A program made the position numbers and the translations under genes. A DNA stretch of 64,000 bases from assembly GCA_035945115.1 (NCBI GenBank), contig DASZAN010000002.1, positions 1 to 64,000 on the forward strand, written 5' to 3'. The DNA comes from DAHUYF01 sp035945115 (lineage in GTDB: Bacteria > Pseudomonadota > Alphaproteobacteria > ATCC43930 > CGMCC-115725). Each line of letters opens with the position of its first letter. Position 1 is the first letter of the stretch. Of this stretch, positions 53,581 through 61,772 are shown piece by piece. The notes below the pieces were generated by a model that worked only from the letters and a program-made list of their open reading frames with translations, was not told where the DNA came from and searched no databases.

Positions 53581-54570
53581 TCACGAGAGTAAGAAACGGC
53601 GGACCTCCGCAAGAGTGGGTTCCGGCGCCTCCTCGGGAAAGAAATGTCCACCCGCTATCCCCTTTCCTGTCACATTGACGGCGCGGTTGCGCCATAGGGC
53701 GAGGAAGTCGTAGTTCGGCCCGAGAAATCCCTTTTCTCCCCAAAGCACCAGCAGCGGGCACTGAACTTTCTTGTCGAGGTCCGCCTCGTCATGCGTGAGG
53801 TCAATTGTCGCCGCTGCTCTGTAGTCTTCGCACGCGCCGTGGATGGCAGCGGGATCACGGAAACACCTGAGATACTCCGCATAGGCTTCTGGCGTTATCG
53901 CCTTGGGTACGAGTTGCCCGATGCCGGATTTCAGGAAAAACTCGACATTGCTCCCGATCAGCGTCTCGGGGAACGGCGCTGGGCGAATGAGGAAGAACCA
54001 GTGCCAATACGCTCTCGCGAACTTCTCACCGGCGGTTCGATACAGGTAAAGCGTCGGCAAAATGTCCATCAGGGCGAGCTTTGAAAGGCTGTCGGGGTGA
54101 TCGAGGGCGAGGCGATGGCCGACCCGTGCGCCACGGTCGTGCGCTACCATCGCAAACTTCGTGAACCCGAGCTTCGCCATGACATCGATCTGGTCTTGGG
54201 CCATCACGCGCTTCGAGTAAGCGACGTGGTTTTCCCCTTCGGGCGGCTTGCTGCTGTCTCCGTAACCACGCAGATCGGGGATCACCAGGGTGAAGTCATT
54301 GCCGAGCTGCGGCGCAATCTTGTGCCACATGACGTGCGTTTGCGGATAGCCGTGGAGCAGGAGAAGTGGTGGTCCCTTCCCGCCGATTACAGTATTGATT
54401 GACGCGTCCTTGAGCTCGATTTTCTCGCGTCGAAATTCCGGCGGGAACAACTGAGCACCCGATATATCGGCTGCTATCGCCTTCGTCGCCATTGCCGCTG
54501 CTGACGTTGCAGTCCCGGCCAAAAAACTGCGTCGATTGATGCAAGTGTGGCGAAGCTCGTTTGCGGGCAT
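53581..54570 (-). CDS. Alpha/beta hydrolase, haloacetate dehalogenase-like, with Tat signal
   Basis: 329 residues. NRRSFLAGTATSAAA is a twin-arginine signal. The hydrolase domain shows LLLHGYPQTHVMW, nucleophile Asp145 in VAHDRGARVGHRLALDHPD, the YWHWFFL segment that forms the halide pocket in fluoroacetate dehalogenases, ACEDYRAAA and the catalytic His in GGHFFPEEAPEP. It may release halide from haloacids or open epoxides. Export is unusual for the family, which is mostly cytosolic. Confidence 0.88.
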   Translation of the reverse strand: MPANELRHTCINRRSFLAGTATSAAAMATKAIAADISGAQLFPPEFRREKIELKDASINTVIGGKGPPLLLLHGYPQTHVMWHKIAPQLGNDFTLVIPDLRGYGDSSKPPEGENHVAYSKRVMAQDQIDVMAKLGFTKFAMVAHDRGARVGHRLALDHPDSLSKLALMDILPTLYLYRTAGEKFARAYWHWFFLIRPAPFPETLIGSNVEFFLKSGIGQLVPKAITPEAYAEYLRCFRDPAAIHGACEDYRAAATIDLTHDEADLDKKVQCPLLVLWGEKGFLGPNYDFLALWRNRAVNVTGKGIAGGHFFPEEAPEPTLAEVRRFLLS

Positions 54571-54654
54571 TGTGCTCTCCCTCCAATCGCGCGTTCACAC
54601 ATGGCGAGTTCGTGCATCCACCCAAAGGGGTAGTTGGCATAGGGTCGGGGAGCT

Positions 54655-55578
54655 TCATCGGTGCGCAAGTCGTAGCAGGTTCGCGATCGCTTGAGCTATC
54701 GGCTGCCCCGTTGCTTGCTCGTAAAATGAAAATCCCGGAGACGGGTTGACTTCGAAGCAGTACCACCTGCCATCAGCGGTCCGCCGGAGGTCGATGCCTG
54801 CGACCAATAACCCGAGCGACGCGACGAGCGAACGGCACCGCTCTGACAACTTGTCGGGCATATCCGTCGCTGTAATTTCGACATTGCTTCCTAGCTGACT
54901 AGCATATCGATAGTCGTCGGCGTCGGAACGAATTTCAGAGGCAAACAACTCGTCGCCAACGACATGGACGCGTACGTCAGTTCCCGCAATGAATTCTTGG
55001 AACTGGGTCGGTGCATGGGCAACGTCAGGCAGCCGCTCGCGATGTTCCGGTCTAAGACGTGACACGATGCTGCGAATACCACTGATCGATTTATATACCA
55101 CATCGCCGTGAAGTCCCCAAAATTCCGCCGCTGCGACGGGGTCTGTAGTAACAAGCGTGTCCGGTACTGCGAAGCCGTGTTCTTGGATAAGCATGCTCTG
55201 GTACGGTTTTGAACAATTCGACCCCATCGCCGAGGGGCGATTTATTACCGTGGCCGGTGTCATCTCGCACCAACATAAGAGCGCGTCGTCGAGGATCAAC
55301 GCATCAGACCAGACCCTACTAGCCGGTCCGGCTCGTTCCACGCGAGCCATGCGTCTTGTGTCGAAGGGGCGCATGTACACAGCTGTAATGGTTTCAACCG
55401 CTATCTCGTTCACTCCGTCCGACAGCAGACCTGAGGGGGAGCCAGGGAAATCTATTGTGAAGTACGTCTCGGTTACTCTTTGTTGGTCGAGAAAGAAAAC
55501 CGGTACGGCTGCGTCAGCTAGTGCTGCACCGATCATGGCCAGCGGGGTGTCGGTCTCGATACCCCATAGTAGAATCAT
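54655..55578 (-). CDS. ATP-grasp ligase, RimK/graspetide-synthetase-like
   Basis: 307 residues from ATG 55578. The N-terminal pre-ATP-grasp domain (TAVYMRPFD, MTPATVINRPSAMGSNCSKP) is followed by the ATP-grasp core: VVYKSISG with the nucleotide-binding Lys, QEFIAGTDVRVHVVGDELFA, and the metal-binding Glu/Asn in WYCFEVNPSPGFSFYE. Members couple ATP hydrolysis to formation of an amide or ester with a carboxylate. The start overlaps the upstream gene by four bases (ATGA). With the two upstream genes it forms the candidate modification system. Confidence 0.85.
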   Translation of the reverse strand: MILLWGIETDTPLAMIGAALADAAVPVFFLDQQRVTETYFTIDFPGSPSGLLSDGVNEIAVETITAVYMRPFDTRRMARVERAGPASRVWSDALILDDALLCWCEMTPATVINRPSAMGSNCSKPYQSMLIQEHGFAVPDTLVTTDPVAAAEFWGLHGDVVYKSISGIRSIVSRLRPEHRERLPDVAHAPTQFQEFIAGTDVRVHVVGDELFASEIRSDADDYRYASQLGSNVEITATDMPDKLSERCRSLVASLGLLVAGIDLRRTADGRWYCFEVNPSPGFSFYEQATGQPIAQAIANLLRLAHR

Positions 55579-56237
55579 GTGCCGCCTGCCGCGAGTGCAC
55601 AAACCTCCCGTGCGACCGCGGGATCTCCGAGGTCAGGTGATAAACAGGCGTTTTCGAAGAGCGGACCCTCGGATGAAGACACGAATTCTAGCACAAGTAA
55701 TGGAGCCCGTGCCATGACGCTAAGACGAGTCGCGGCTCCCACCGAGTAGCGATCCAAGGGGCCCAGGCAATGCGGCCCTATTACGGTCACGGTGAACCTT
55801 GAGCCGACAGTCGCGGTGGCGATCTTGAAACCACATCGAGCGGCGGCGCTTCTCCATTGAGCCGGCCGCCACATCGGGCCCGCAAGGCAGGTGGGCGTTG
55901 GGGGGTTGATGACCGGGCATGATAAAGTGGAAAGGAACGCGACCAGGAAGGCCTGCATTTCCGCTGCAACGAAGAGGCGGTCTTCATCTGCGATCCATGA
56001 AAGTTCTCGATCAAGGATCCATCCTTGCCGGGTGACGACTGCGTCGATTTCTGCAGCGTCAATTATGGTGCCATCCACCACGATCTGGGCCTGCTTCGGC
56101 GCACACAACCTTAGACGCCAGCCGGAACGCGAGAGATCGGCGCTAGTCAGTCGTCTAACCTGACCCCGCCAGAACGGGGCTAATTGGTCGGGCGCTGGAT
56201 CTCCGGGCGCAGCCAGTACAACGAGCAACTTGGTCAC
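55575..56237 (-). CDS. Short ATP-grasp-like paralogue lacking the catalytic half
   Basis: 220 residues from GTG 56237, directly after the Kelch gene stop. DAVVTRQGWILDRELSW, LSCPVINPPTPTCLAGP and QWRSAAARCGFKIATAT line up with the pre-ATP-grasp part of the 307-residue ligase downstream (TAVYMRPFD..., ATVINRPSAMGSNCSKP..., HGFAVPDT). The Glu/Asn metal motif of the ligase is absent. It may be a partner that holds the substrate, or a decayed enzyme. I know of no named family. Confidence 0.7.
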   Translation of the reverse strand: MTKLLVVLAAPGDPAPDQLAPFWRGQVRRLTSADLSRSGWRLRLCAPKQAQIVVDGTIIDAAEIDAVVTRQGWILDRELSWIADEDRLFVAAEMQAFLVAFLSTLSCPVINPPTPTCLAGPMWRPAQWRSAAARCGFKIATATVGSRFTVTVIGPHCLGPLDRYSVGAATRLSVMARAPLLVLEFVSSSEGPLFENACLSPDLGDPAVAREVCALAAGGT

Positions 56238-58151
56238 CTAACGCCGGCGCTTTCCCGACTTTCCTTTCTTAGACGCGGAGGAGCGCAACGCGTCTTCCCC
56301 CACCGCGGGCCGTTCCGACCTTCGGATGAATGCCCGCAATTGCTCTGCCTGCAGATTTAGTGCATCGGCGATAGCGCTCAGTGAAGCCGGTGTCGAACCA
56401 CCGATCGTTTCACTGTCCTTTTGCTTTCCTTCGAGTATCGTCTTGCTCTGGTCGAGAACATGCTTATGCTCCATAAACTCAATATTCTCTAGCTTCTCGT
56501 TCTTCGTCTCCTTGAGTTCTTTCGTCTCCTTCGCCTCCTTGAGTTCTTTGGCCTCCTTCGCCTCCTTGAGTTGTCGAGTCAAGTCACGCGCCTTAGTGAA
56601 GTCATCACTTTCCTTGAACTCGCCCTTCAGGTCCTTGTGTTCTTTGCCCTCCTTTGCCTCCTTGTTTTCTTTGGCCTCAACCTTCTCGGTTTTGGACACC
56701 TTATCCATAATGCCGTGCTTGAATACGCTGTTGCTGACGGCCACCGTAACGCAGCTTGCAATCCCATTTGCTATGACACAAAGTTGTGCCATGCCAATAG
56801 GAACGTTCATGGGGACATCCACTTGTGCGTACTGCGGGTTCATCCCGGTCGCCACACCCATGGTCGAAAAGTTGTATGTCCGACAGTAGAAGACCTGACC
56901 TGATGGCGTGCTTATCCGCACAATGGGAAAATTAGTGGCCATCTGAGCATCGTCGCCGTAAGAATTAGCCTGCGACAAGCCGTTGAGCTGCGTTCCTTCG
57001 AGCCAGAAACTGTGTCCCGGATAAATTGTCGCCGGCGGGGCCAGGAAAGATGGTGCCCAGGCGGGATTAGGGGCACCGTCAGGCTGATACACTTGCATAT
57101 CGCTGCTGTCCGTGGAACACAGCACCTCGCCGGTCGGCAATAACAGAAGCTGGCACTCGTAAGTGTAGGCATCGGTCGCGTTGGGAGGGTCGGGAACCGG
57201 GGTTAGAGCCGTCTCGATCGGTTTCGTGCCGTCGAATTCGAAAGCCTTGGCCGGATACCCAGCCCAGGCAGGCAATGTACCACCGCCTGTCTTACCGACA
57301 ATGCATAGGACGCGCCCATTTGGCAAAAGCACGGCGGGCGCGTCGATTGCCTGGAACAGATCGCCAGTGGAGTCTTTAATATCGGGACCGGGGGCCCATG
57401 TCCCAGTGGCGCTATTGTAGATTGCCGTGTGGCCGCTTGCTCCTATCGCGAACACCCGGCCATCGTTCATGAGAATTGCCGGGCCGATTTCAGAGCCGCC
57501 GATAGCAGCTGAAGTATATATCAGATCGGCGGCTTCCGGGACCGAACCCGCGCTTATCCAACGCTTCTGCGAGGGCACATACCTTTCCGCTTTGGGATGG
57601 TTGGTGACCTCTGCGGTCAGGACCGAGCCGTCCGGCAGCAGTGTCCAGGTCTCCTCACTACTTGTGTCATCTTTATCGGGACCGGGAGTCCACTTGTTCG
57701 CCGTCGGATCGTAGATCGCAGTTCGCTTATCCTTGATGGACCCCATAATGAGCGTGCCATCCGGCAGGAGACACGCTGGCGCGTCTCCGATCCACCCCCA
57801 CCCCGGCGTGGGGATCATTGTCCAAGCGGGTTGCCCGCGCGCGTCAGCGACGGGATCGTAAATTTGAGCGGCATCGAGTTCGACCGACTCATTATTGAAA
57901 TTGTCTTCGCCACCTGCAATAAGGACGCGCCCGTCCATAAGTACAGCGGATGCATAATAGAGCGGCCCATTGGGCCCGGTAGCCCTTGACGTCCATGCGC
58001 CGTTCACGTAACTGCCGTTCGAGTCAGGCGAGAGTTTCCACCAGTTTGCGCTTCCCGACTCTTGGGCCATCACGGTGCCGTCGGTCAGGAGCATCATGGC
58101 ATTAGCGGCGAATGAGGGTTGGTTCTTCAGCGCGACCCAAGTTCCGGCCAT
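56238..58151 (-). CDS. Kelch/galactose oxidase-like DUF1929 protein with a Lys/Glu-rich C-terminal tail
   Basis: 637 residues from ATG 58151, preferred over GTG 58184 because GGGAGG lies 8 bp upstream. Repeated blades read LLTDGTVMAQES, VLMDGRVLIAGGED, LLPDGSVLTAEV and LLPNGRVLCIVG, a Kelch propeller of about 380 residues. An early-set DUF1929 domain follows (FWLEGTQLNGLSQANSYGDD, STMGVATG). From about 484 to 553 there is a highly charged repeat tail (KEAKEAKELKEAKETKELKE), then a short helical module and a basic end (KKGKSGKRRR). No signal peptide was seen. It is the first gene of the ATP-grasp operon. Confidence 0.88.
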   Translation of the reverse strand: MAGTWVALKNQPSFAANAMMLLTDGTVMAQESGSANWWKLSPDSNGSYVNGAWTSRATGPNGPLYYASAVLMDGRVLIAGGEDNFNNESVELDAAQIYDPVADARGQPAWTMIPTPGWGWIGDAPACLLPDGTLIMGSIKDKRTAIYDPTANKWTPGPDKDDTSSEETWTLLPDGSVLTAEVTNHPKAERYVPSQKRWISAGSVPEAADLIYTSAAIGGSEIGPAILMNDGRVFAIGASGHTAIYNSATGTWAPGPDIKDSTGDLFQAIDAPAVLLPNGRVLCIVGKTGGGTLPAWAGYPAKAFEFDGTKPIETALTPVPDPPNATDAYTYECQLLLLPTGEVLCSTDSSDMQVYQPDGAPNPAWAPSFLAPPATIYPGHSFWLEGTQLNGLSQANSYGDDAQMATNFPIVRISTPSGQVFYCRTYNFSTMGVATGMNPQYAQVDVPMNVPIGMAQLCVIANGIASCVTVAVSNSVFKHGIMDKVSKTEKVEAKENKEAKEGKEHKDLKGEFKESDDFTKARDLTRQLKEAKEAKELKEAKETKELKETKNEKLENIEFMEHKHVLDQSKTILEGKQKDSETIGGSTPASLSAIADALNLQAEQLRAFIRRSERPAVGEDALRSSASKKGKSGKRRR

Positions 58152-58289
58152 TTGGGCCCTCCCATAGGACCTTGTTGCTGTCACGCAAACGTGTCGTCAG
58201 AAAGGCTGACTAACCTCTCCGGCCGCACAAGAGGACAGTGCAGCGGTGCAGCGCGCGAAAAGGAAGTTGCCAAGGTGCGCCTCCCGTGG

Positions 58290-58459
58290 CCCAGTACTGC
58301 TCAGACCTTGCCGAAACTCAGCGACAAAGTTAGCGGACTCGGCCGCTGCGCGGGTGCTGACAAAGCCGGTCGTCGGCACTATCTTCCGCGCGCGCCAATA
58401 GCGGCGCTATTAGCGAAGCCCCCACCGCCGAGAAGCCAAAAGAACTTGCGCCGCCTCAT
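58290..58459 (-). pseudogene. Remnant of a COG2984/ABC_sub_bind substrate-binding protein
   Basis: The frame from ATG 58459 reads MRRRKFFWLLGGGG, the typical Tat-like start of this rhizobial family, but stops after 26 codons. The family resumes in another frame at 58379 as TTGFVSTRAAAESANFVAEF and RQGLSSTG, then identity ends. Only the first about 60 codons survive. It marks decayed DNA in the 427-base gap between the Kelch operon and the next lipoprotein. Confidence 0.55.
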
Positions 58460-58578
58460 CTGTGCCCCCTTCCTCGCCTGCTGCGACGGGAACCAGGACC
58501 GCGCTCTATTGGCCCATCATATCACTTAGGGGGCAGTTGGATGTGCGAAACCTCACACCTTCGCGTTGACCCTCAATC

Positions 58579-58722
58579 TCATCTGTGATTGCACTCGTAG
58601 GCAAACTCGGGCGTGTAGTTCTGAGTTGGGTCGTTGCAAACATCATCCGGCACGTTCTGAAACGGCGCACAGGCGTACAGCATTGCCAAGATCAGTGCGA
58701 GTAGACCGACAAGGGGGCGCAT
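58579..58722 (-). CDS. Very small lipoprotein
   Basis: 47 residues from ATG 58722, with AGGGGGA upstream. The N-terminus MRPLVGLLALILAMLYAC is a lipoprotein signal. The mature part (APFQNVPDDVCNDPTQNY, ending FAYECNHR) has two more Cys that could pair. The function is unknown. Confidence 0.55.
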   Translation of the reverse strand: MRPLVGLLALILAMLYACAPFQNVPDDVCNDPTQNYTPEFAYECNHR

Positions 58723-58751
58723 AGGACGGATCCCCCTAATCCTGAAATGAC

Positions 58752-59039
58752 ATGGCAACTTGCTCGTGGCATCGTGCGCTGCATGATAGACATTGGGAAG
58801 ACCACACTCATCGTCCTTTGCTTGGCCAGGAGAAGGCGGGCGCATTCTCGGGCGTCGATCCGAAGGGCAAAGAGTTCGGCGCCCAGCGCATGGCAGCTGC
58901 GGTTTCAGAGTTGCGCGATCTGGTGATTGAGGCGTGGCGCACGAGCTCGGAAGCTGCGGTAGGCTATCCCAGAGTGAAGGTGCGCGATGTTGAGGCGGGC
59001 AAGGTGATCCCGATTGCGGAGATGAAGGGGCGCGACTGA
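58752..59039 (+). CDS. Hypothetical small protein, possibly a gene fragment
   Basis: 95 residues. The second half (GVDPKGKEFGAQRMAAAVSE, ..., VKVRDVEAGKVIPIAEMKGRD) looks like real protein, the first half does not. The start is doubtful and this may be a C-terminal fragment of a lost gene. No family was recognised. Confidence 0.35.
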   Translation: MATCSWHRALHDRHWEDHTHRPLLGQEKAGAFSGVDPKGKEFGAQRMAAAVSELRDLVIEAWRTSSEAAVGYPRVKVRDVEAGKVIPIAEMKGRD

Positions 59040-59122
59040 GGCTACTCACCCCGCGAAGAACCCTCCAAAACCTATTAGCGATATTACTAGGGTTTAGAGG
59101 TTCTTGCCGATGGCCGATATCT

Positions 59123-60904
59123 TCACTCCTCCGGCAGCCCAGCTTTGCGCATTGCTTGGAACGTGCGTTCCATGTGAGCAACGTAGACTGGATGCCTACT
59201 ACTCAAAGCCCCAGTACGGAATTTGTTGATTGTCATATCAGGCACCAGTCGTCGCCCCGTTGCACATGCCTCTGCTGCCTCTGACCCACGGCCTAACATG
59301 ACAAGCGCGGCAGCCAAATACAAAAAGGCGACCCAGCGGTGGGGATTGATCTCGACCGACTTGCGTAAACGATCCACAGCTTCGCTGAGCCTGCCGAGCG
59401 CCAAATCGGCCATACCCAAGATCAGAAACCACGTGCCAAGTCCAGGGTCACGCGGACTGAGCCGTATTGCGGCCGCTACATCAGCCTCAGTCTCCTCGGC
59501 CCGTCCGAGAAGAATTTTCATTGCGCCAACATACGCGTGCGCCCACGCGTGATTGCTATCGAGGCGAATGGCAAGCTCGCATTCTCGGATCGCACGTTCA
59601 GGCGCCGCAAGTGCGTGCCATGTCCGTGCTTGGTAGTAGTGCGCGTTGGCGTTGTTCGGTGCCAAGGTCAGTGCCTTCGATAGAGCCTCCTCCGCAAGGC
59701 GAATTTGCTCCTGCGGACTGTCCGACCCGATATTGATGACTTCGTCAATGTGCGTGGCTGCCAGACCAACGAGCGCATCCACCATCCGATCATCTAACCG
59801 CAACGCTGCCTCAAAGAATTTCCGTGCTTCCCGCGCACGGGCCAACGAGAAAGGTTTTTTCCAGATTGCCCTTCCGCGCATTTCGAGGTCAACCGCATCC
59901 ATATCGTTAGACCGCTCACGCGCTGCGCGCTGGGTTTCTGCTGCGACAAGCTCAATCCCGATCGCGTGCGCCAATCGGCTCGTGATCTCATCTTGCATGT
60001 CGAAAAGATCGGCGCGCGGCTTGTCGAAGCGCTCAGCCCATAGGTGCGCGCCGGTCTCGGTGTCGATGAGTTGCGCGTTGATGCGAATGCGATCACGCCC
60101 GCTCTGTACGCTGCCTTCCATCAAGTAGCGTACACCAAGCTCCCGCCCGATCTGCCGCGCATCGACCGACTTGCCTTTGTAGGTGAAGGCAGTGTTGCGC
60201 GCGATGACGAACGCTCCCGATATGCGGGACAGGTCGGTCGTGAGGCTCTCAGTGATGCCATCGACGAAGTAGTCCTGCTCTTTGTCACCGCTGAGATTGG
60301 TGAATGGCAATACGACGATGGAGAGGCGGCGCGTATCAGCGCTAGATACATGGGCCCGTGGGATTGAGCGCTCAGTTGCCGCTGGAACGGCGTAGACGCG
60401 CATCGGACGAGCGATGTTCTTGAGCACCCGCTCGCCAATGTCGATGAACTTCAGGGGCGCCTTGTCGCAAACATGACGGTAGGCGTCTTCCGACACGCAG
60501 ATGGCGCCGGGTTCTGATAGGCGCTCAATCCGCGCGGCGACGTTGACACCATCCCCAAGAAGATCATCTCCATCGACAACCACATCGCCGAGGTGGATGC
60601 CGATGCGGAACTCGAGGCGTTTGCCCGGTGGTATGTCGCTGTTGCGCGAGGCCATCTCACGTTGCACCTCGACAGCACAGCGCACACCGTCCACGACGCT
60701 TGCGAACTCGATCAGAATGCCGTCCCCGGTGGTCTTCACTATGCGCCCATGATGCGCCTCGATAGTAGGGTCGATCAACTCGCGTCGCAGCGCTCGGAGA
60801 CGTGCAATCGTCCCCTCCTCGTCGGCGCCGGTTAGGCGGCTATAGCCCGCCACATCGGCGGCAAGGATCGCGGCGAGTTTGCGCTGGACCTCGGGCTGAG
60901 GCAT
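59123..60904 (-). CDS. Class III adenylate/guanylate cyclase with TolB-like and TPR domains
   Basis: 593 residues from ATG 60904; the upstream extension to 61081 has no ribosome site. The cyclase domain is at about 8-170: ILAADVAGYSRL with a metal Asp, KTTGDGILIEF, and GIHLGDVVVDGDDLLGDGVNVAARIE. A TolB N-terminal-like domain (IVVLPFTNLSGDKEQDYFVDG ending in LTTDLSRI) follows near 200 and TPR helices near 350-580. This is a common rhizobial architecture that makes cAMP in response to unknown signals. Confidence 0.92.
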   Translation of the reverse strand: MPQPEVQRKLAAILAADVAGYSRLTGADEEGTIARLRALRRELIDPTIEAHHGRIVKTTGDGILIEFASVVDGVRCAVEVQREMASRNSDIPPGKRLEFRIGIHLGDVVVDGDDLLGDGVNVAARIERLSEPGAICVSEDAYRHVCDKAPLKFIDIGERVLKNIARPMRVYAVPAATERSIPRAHVSSADTRRLSIVVLPFTNLSGDKEQDYFVDGITESLTTDLSRISGAFVIARNTAFTYKGKSVDARQIGRELGVRYLMEGSVQSGRDRIRINAQLIDTETGAHLWAERFDKPRADLFDMQDEITSRLAHAIGIELVAAETQRAARERSNDMDAVDLEMRGRAIWKKPFSLARAREARKFFEAALRLDDRMVDALVGLAATHIDEVINIGSDSPQEQIRLAEEALSKALTLAPNNANAHYYQARTWHALAAPERAIRECELAIRLDSNHAWAHAYVGAMKILLGRAEETEADVAAAIRLSPRDPGLGTWFLILGMADLALGRLSEAVDRLRKSVEINPHRWVAFLYLAAALVMLGRGSEAAEACATGRRLVPDMTINKFRTGALSSRHPVYVAHMERTFQAMRKAGLPEE

Positions 60905-60977
60905 CTCTCGCTCCGACAGGTCGTCGCCCAAACTATAACTCAATTGGCGCGTGGAGCGTGACGAAAGTACCGCGGCG

Positions 60978-61181
60978 CTAAGAGCTGGCCGACCCGTCGA
61001 GAAAGGCATCCCCCTTGCTCCAAGCATGCGTTTGCTTGCACGCGGGGCACAACGCGCGGTTAAGCCCAATTGGGCGGGCATCCCAGGCTTTGGGGTCCGC
61101 CATAAGTCCGGTCGCTATGGCGTCGCCGGTGATCGAGCACCGGATCATCACTCGCACCTTGCAGTCGTCTGTTTGTCTCAT
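60978..61181 (-). CDS. Small zinc-binding hypothetical protein
   Basis: 67 residues. CSITGDAIATGL and CPACKQTHAWSKGDAFL give a possible zinc site of one early Cys plus CxxC and His. Small proteins of this form are common in rhizobia. The ATG at 61181 lies 2 bp after the preceding stop; an internal ATG at 61148 is another option. Confidence 0.6.
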   Translation of the reverse strand: MRQTDDCKVRVMIRCSITGDAIATGLMADPKAWDARPIGLNRALCPACKQTHAWSKGDAFLDGSASS

Positions 61182-61183
61182 GG

Positions 61184-61399
61184 CTAGCGCACGCCACGTC
61201 CGTCAAAGCCGCGCACTACCGCCTCGACGCGGAGCCAGACAAGGGCGATATCTCTGGACAGCACGTGGAGCGTACCGCTGTCCGAATACGGCTGACCATC
61301 CACCCGCCGCTCGACGCAAAAGCTGACGTCAAAACCGCCGTCTGCGGAATTGGCGATTTGCCAGCTAAAACTTGATCTGTTTGCGGCGTACAATGTCAT
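61184..61399 (-). CDS. Hypothetical small protein
   Basis: 71 residues, MTLYAANRSSFSWQIANSAD and following; beta-rich, with one Cys. It is immediately upstream of the zinc-binding small protein and probably cotranscribed with it. No family recognised. Confidence 0.55.
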   Translation of the reverse strand: MTLYAANRSSFSWQIANSADGGFDVSFCVERRVDGQPYSDSGTLHVLSRDIALVWLRVEAVVRGFDGRGVR

Positions 61400-61454
61400 G
61401 CCGCGAATATGCCTGTAACGAGGTTAGCGACAGGTTTAGCCCGTCCTCGGTGGT

Positions 61455-61743
61455 GTGGTGGGTTTGATACTCTTTGGATTTTCGAGAAGCCCTCTTGCGA
61501 ACCTAGTCGCGCTCACGGCCGGGCTGTCCGCCTGCGCGCCCCCCCGAAGAACTCCGCGCCGAAGATGAGGCAACGTGCCGAGGCTATGGCTTCCGGCCAG
61601 GGACGGCCGACCTTGCTGATTGCATGGAGCGCGAGAACACAGCGAGGCTGTACGTGGTACCAGGCTGGTGGCCACCAACTTGGTATGGCCCTGGATTGTG
61701 GGGGCCTGGGTACTATCCGCCCCCGCCGGGAATGATTTGGTAA
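61455..61743 (+). pseudogene. Small lipoprotein with a one-base insertion in a run of seven C
   Basis: One frame gives VVGLILFGFSRSPLANLVAL and LTAGLSACAPP, a signal with lipobox LSAC. Skipping one C in the run 61540-61546 joins it to EELRAEDEATCRGYGFRPGT, then ADLADCMERENTARL and a Trp/Pro/Tyr-rich end (PGWWPPTWYGPGLWGPGYYP) before the stop. The start may be GTG 61455 or TTG 61464. The homopolymer makes a sequencing error likely. Confidence 0.55.
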
Positions 61744-61772
61744 GCGGCAACGCGCCGCCGCAAAGTGGACCT

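Noticed and set aside
56493..56702. Short DNA repeats in the Kelch gene tail as a CRISPR array or tandem-repeat element
   Set aside because: The repeats are in-frame Lys/Glu codons of variable spacing inside a coding sequence, without spacers.
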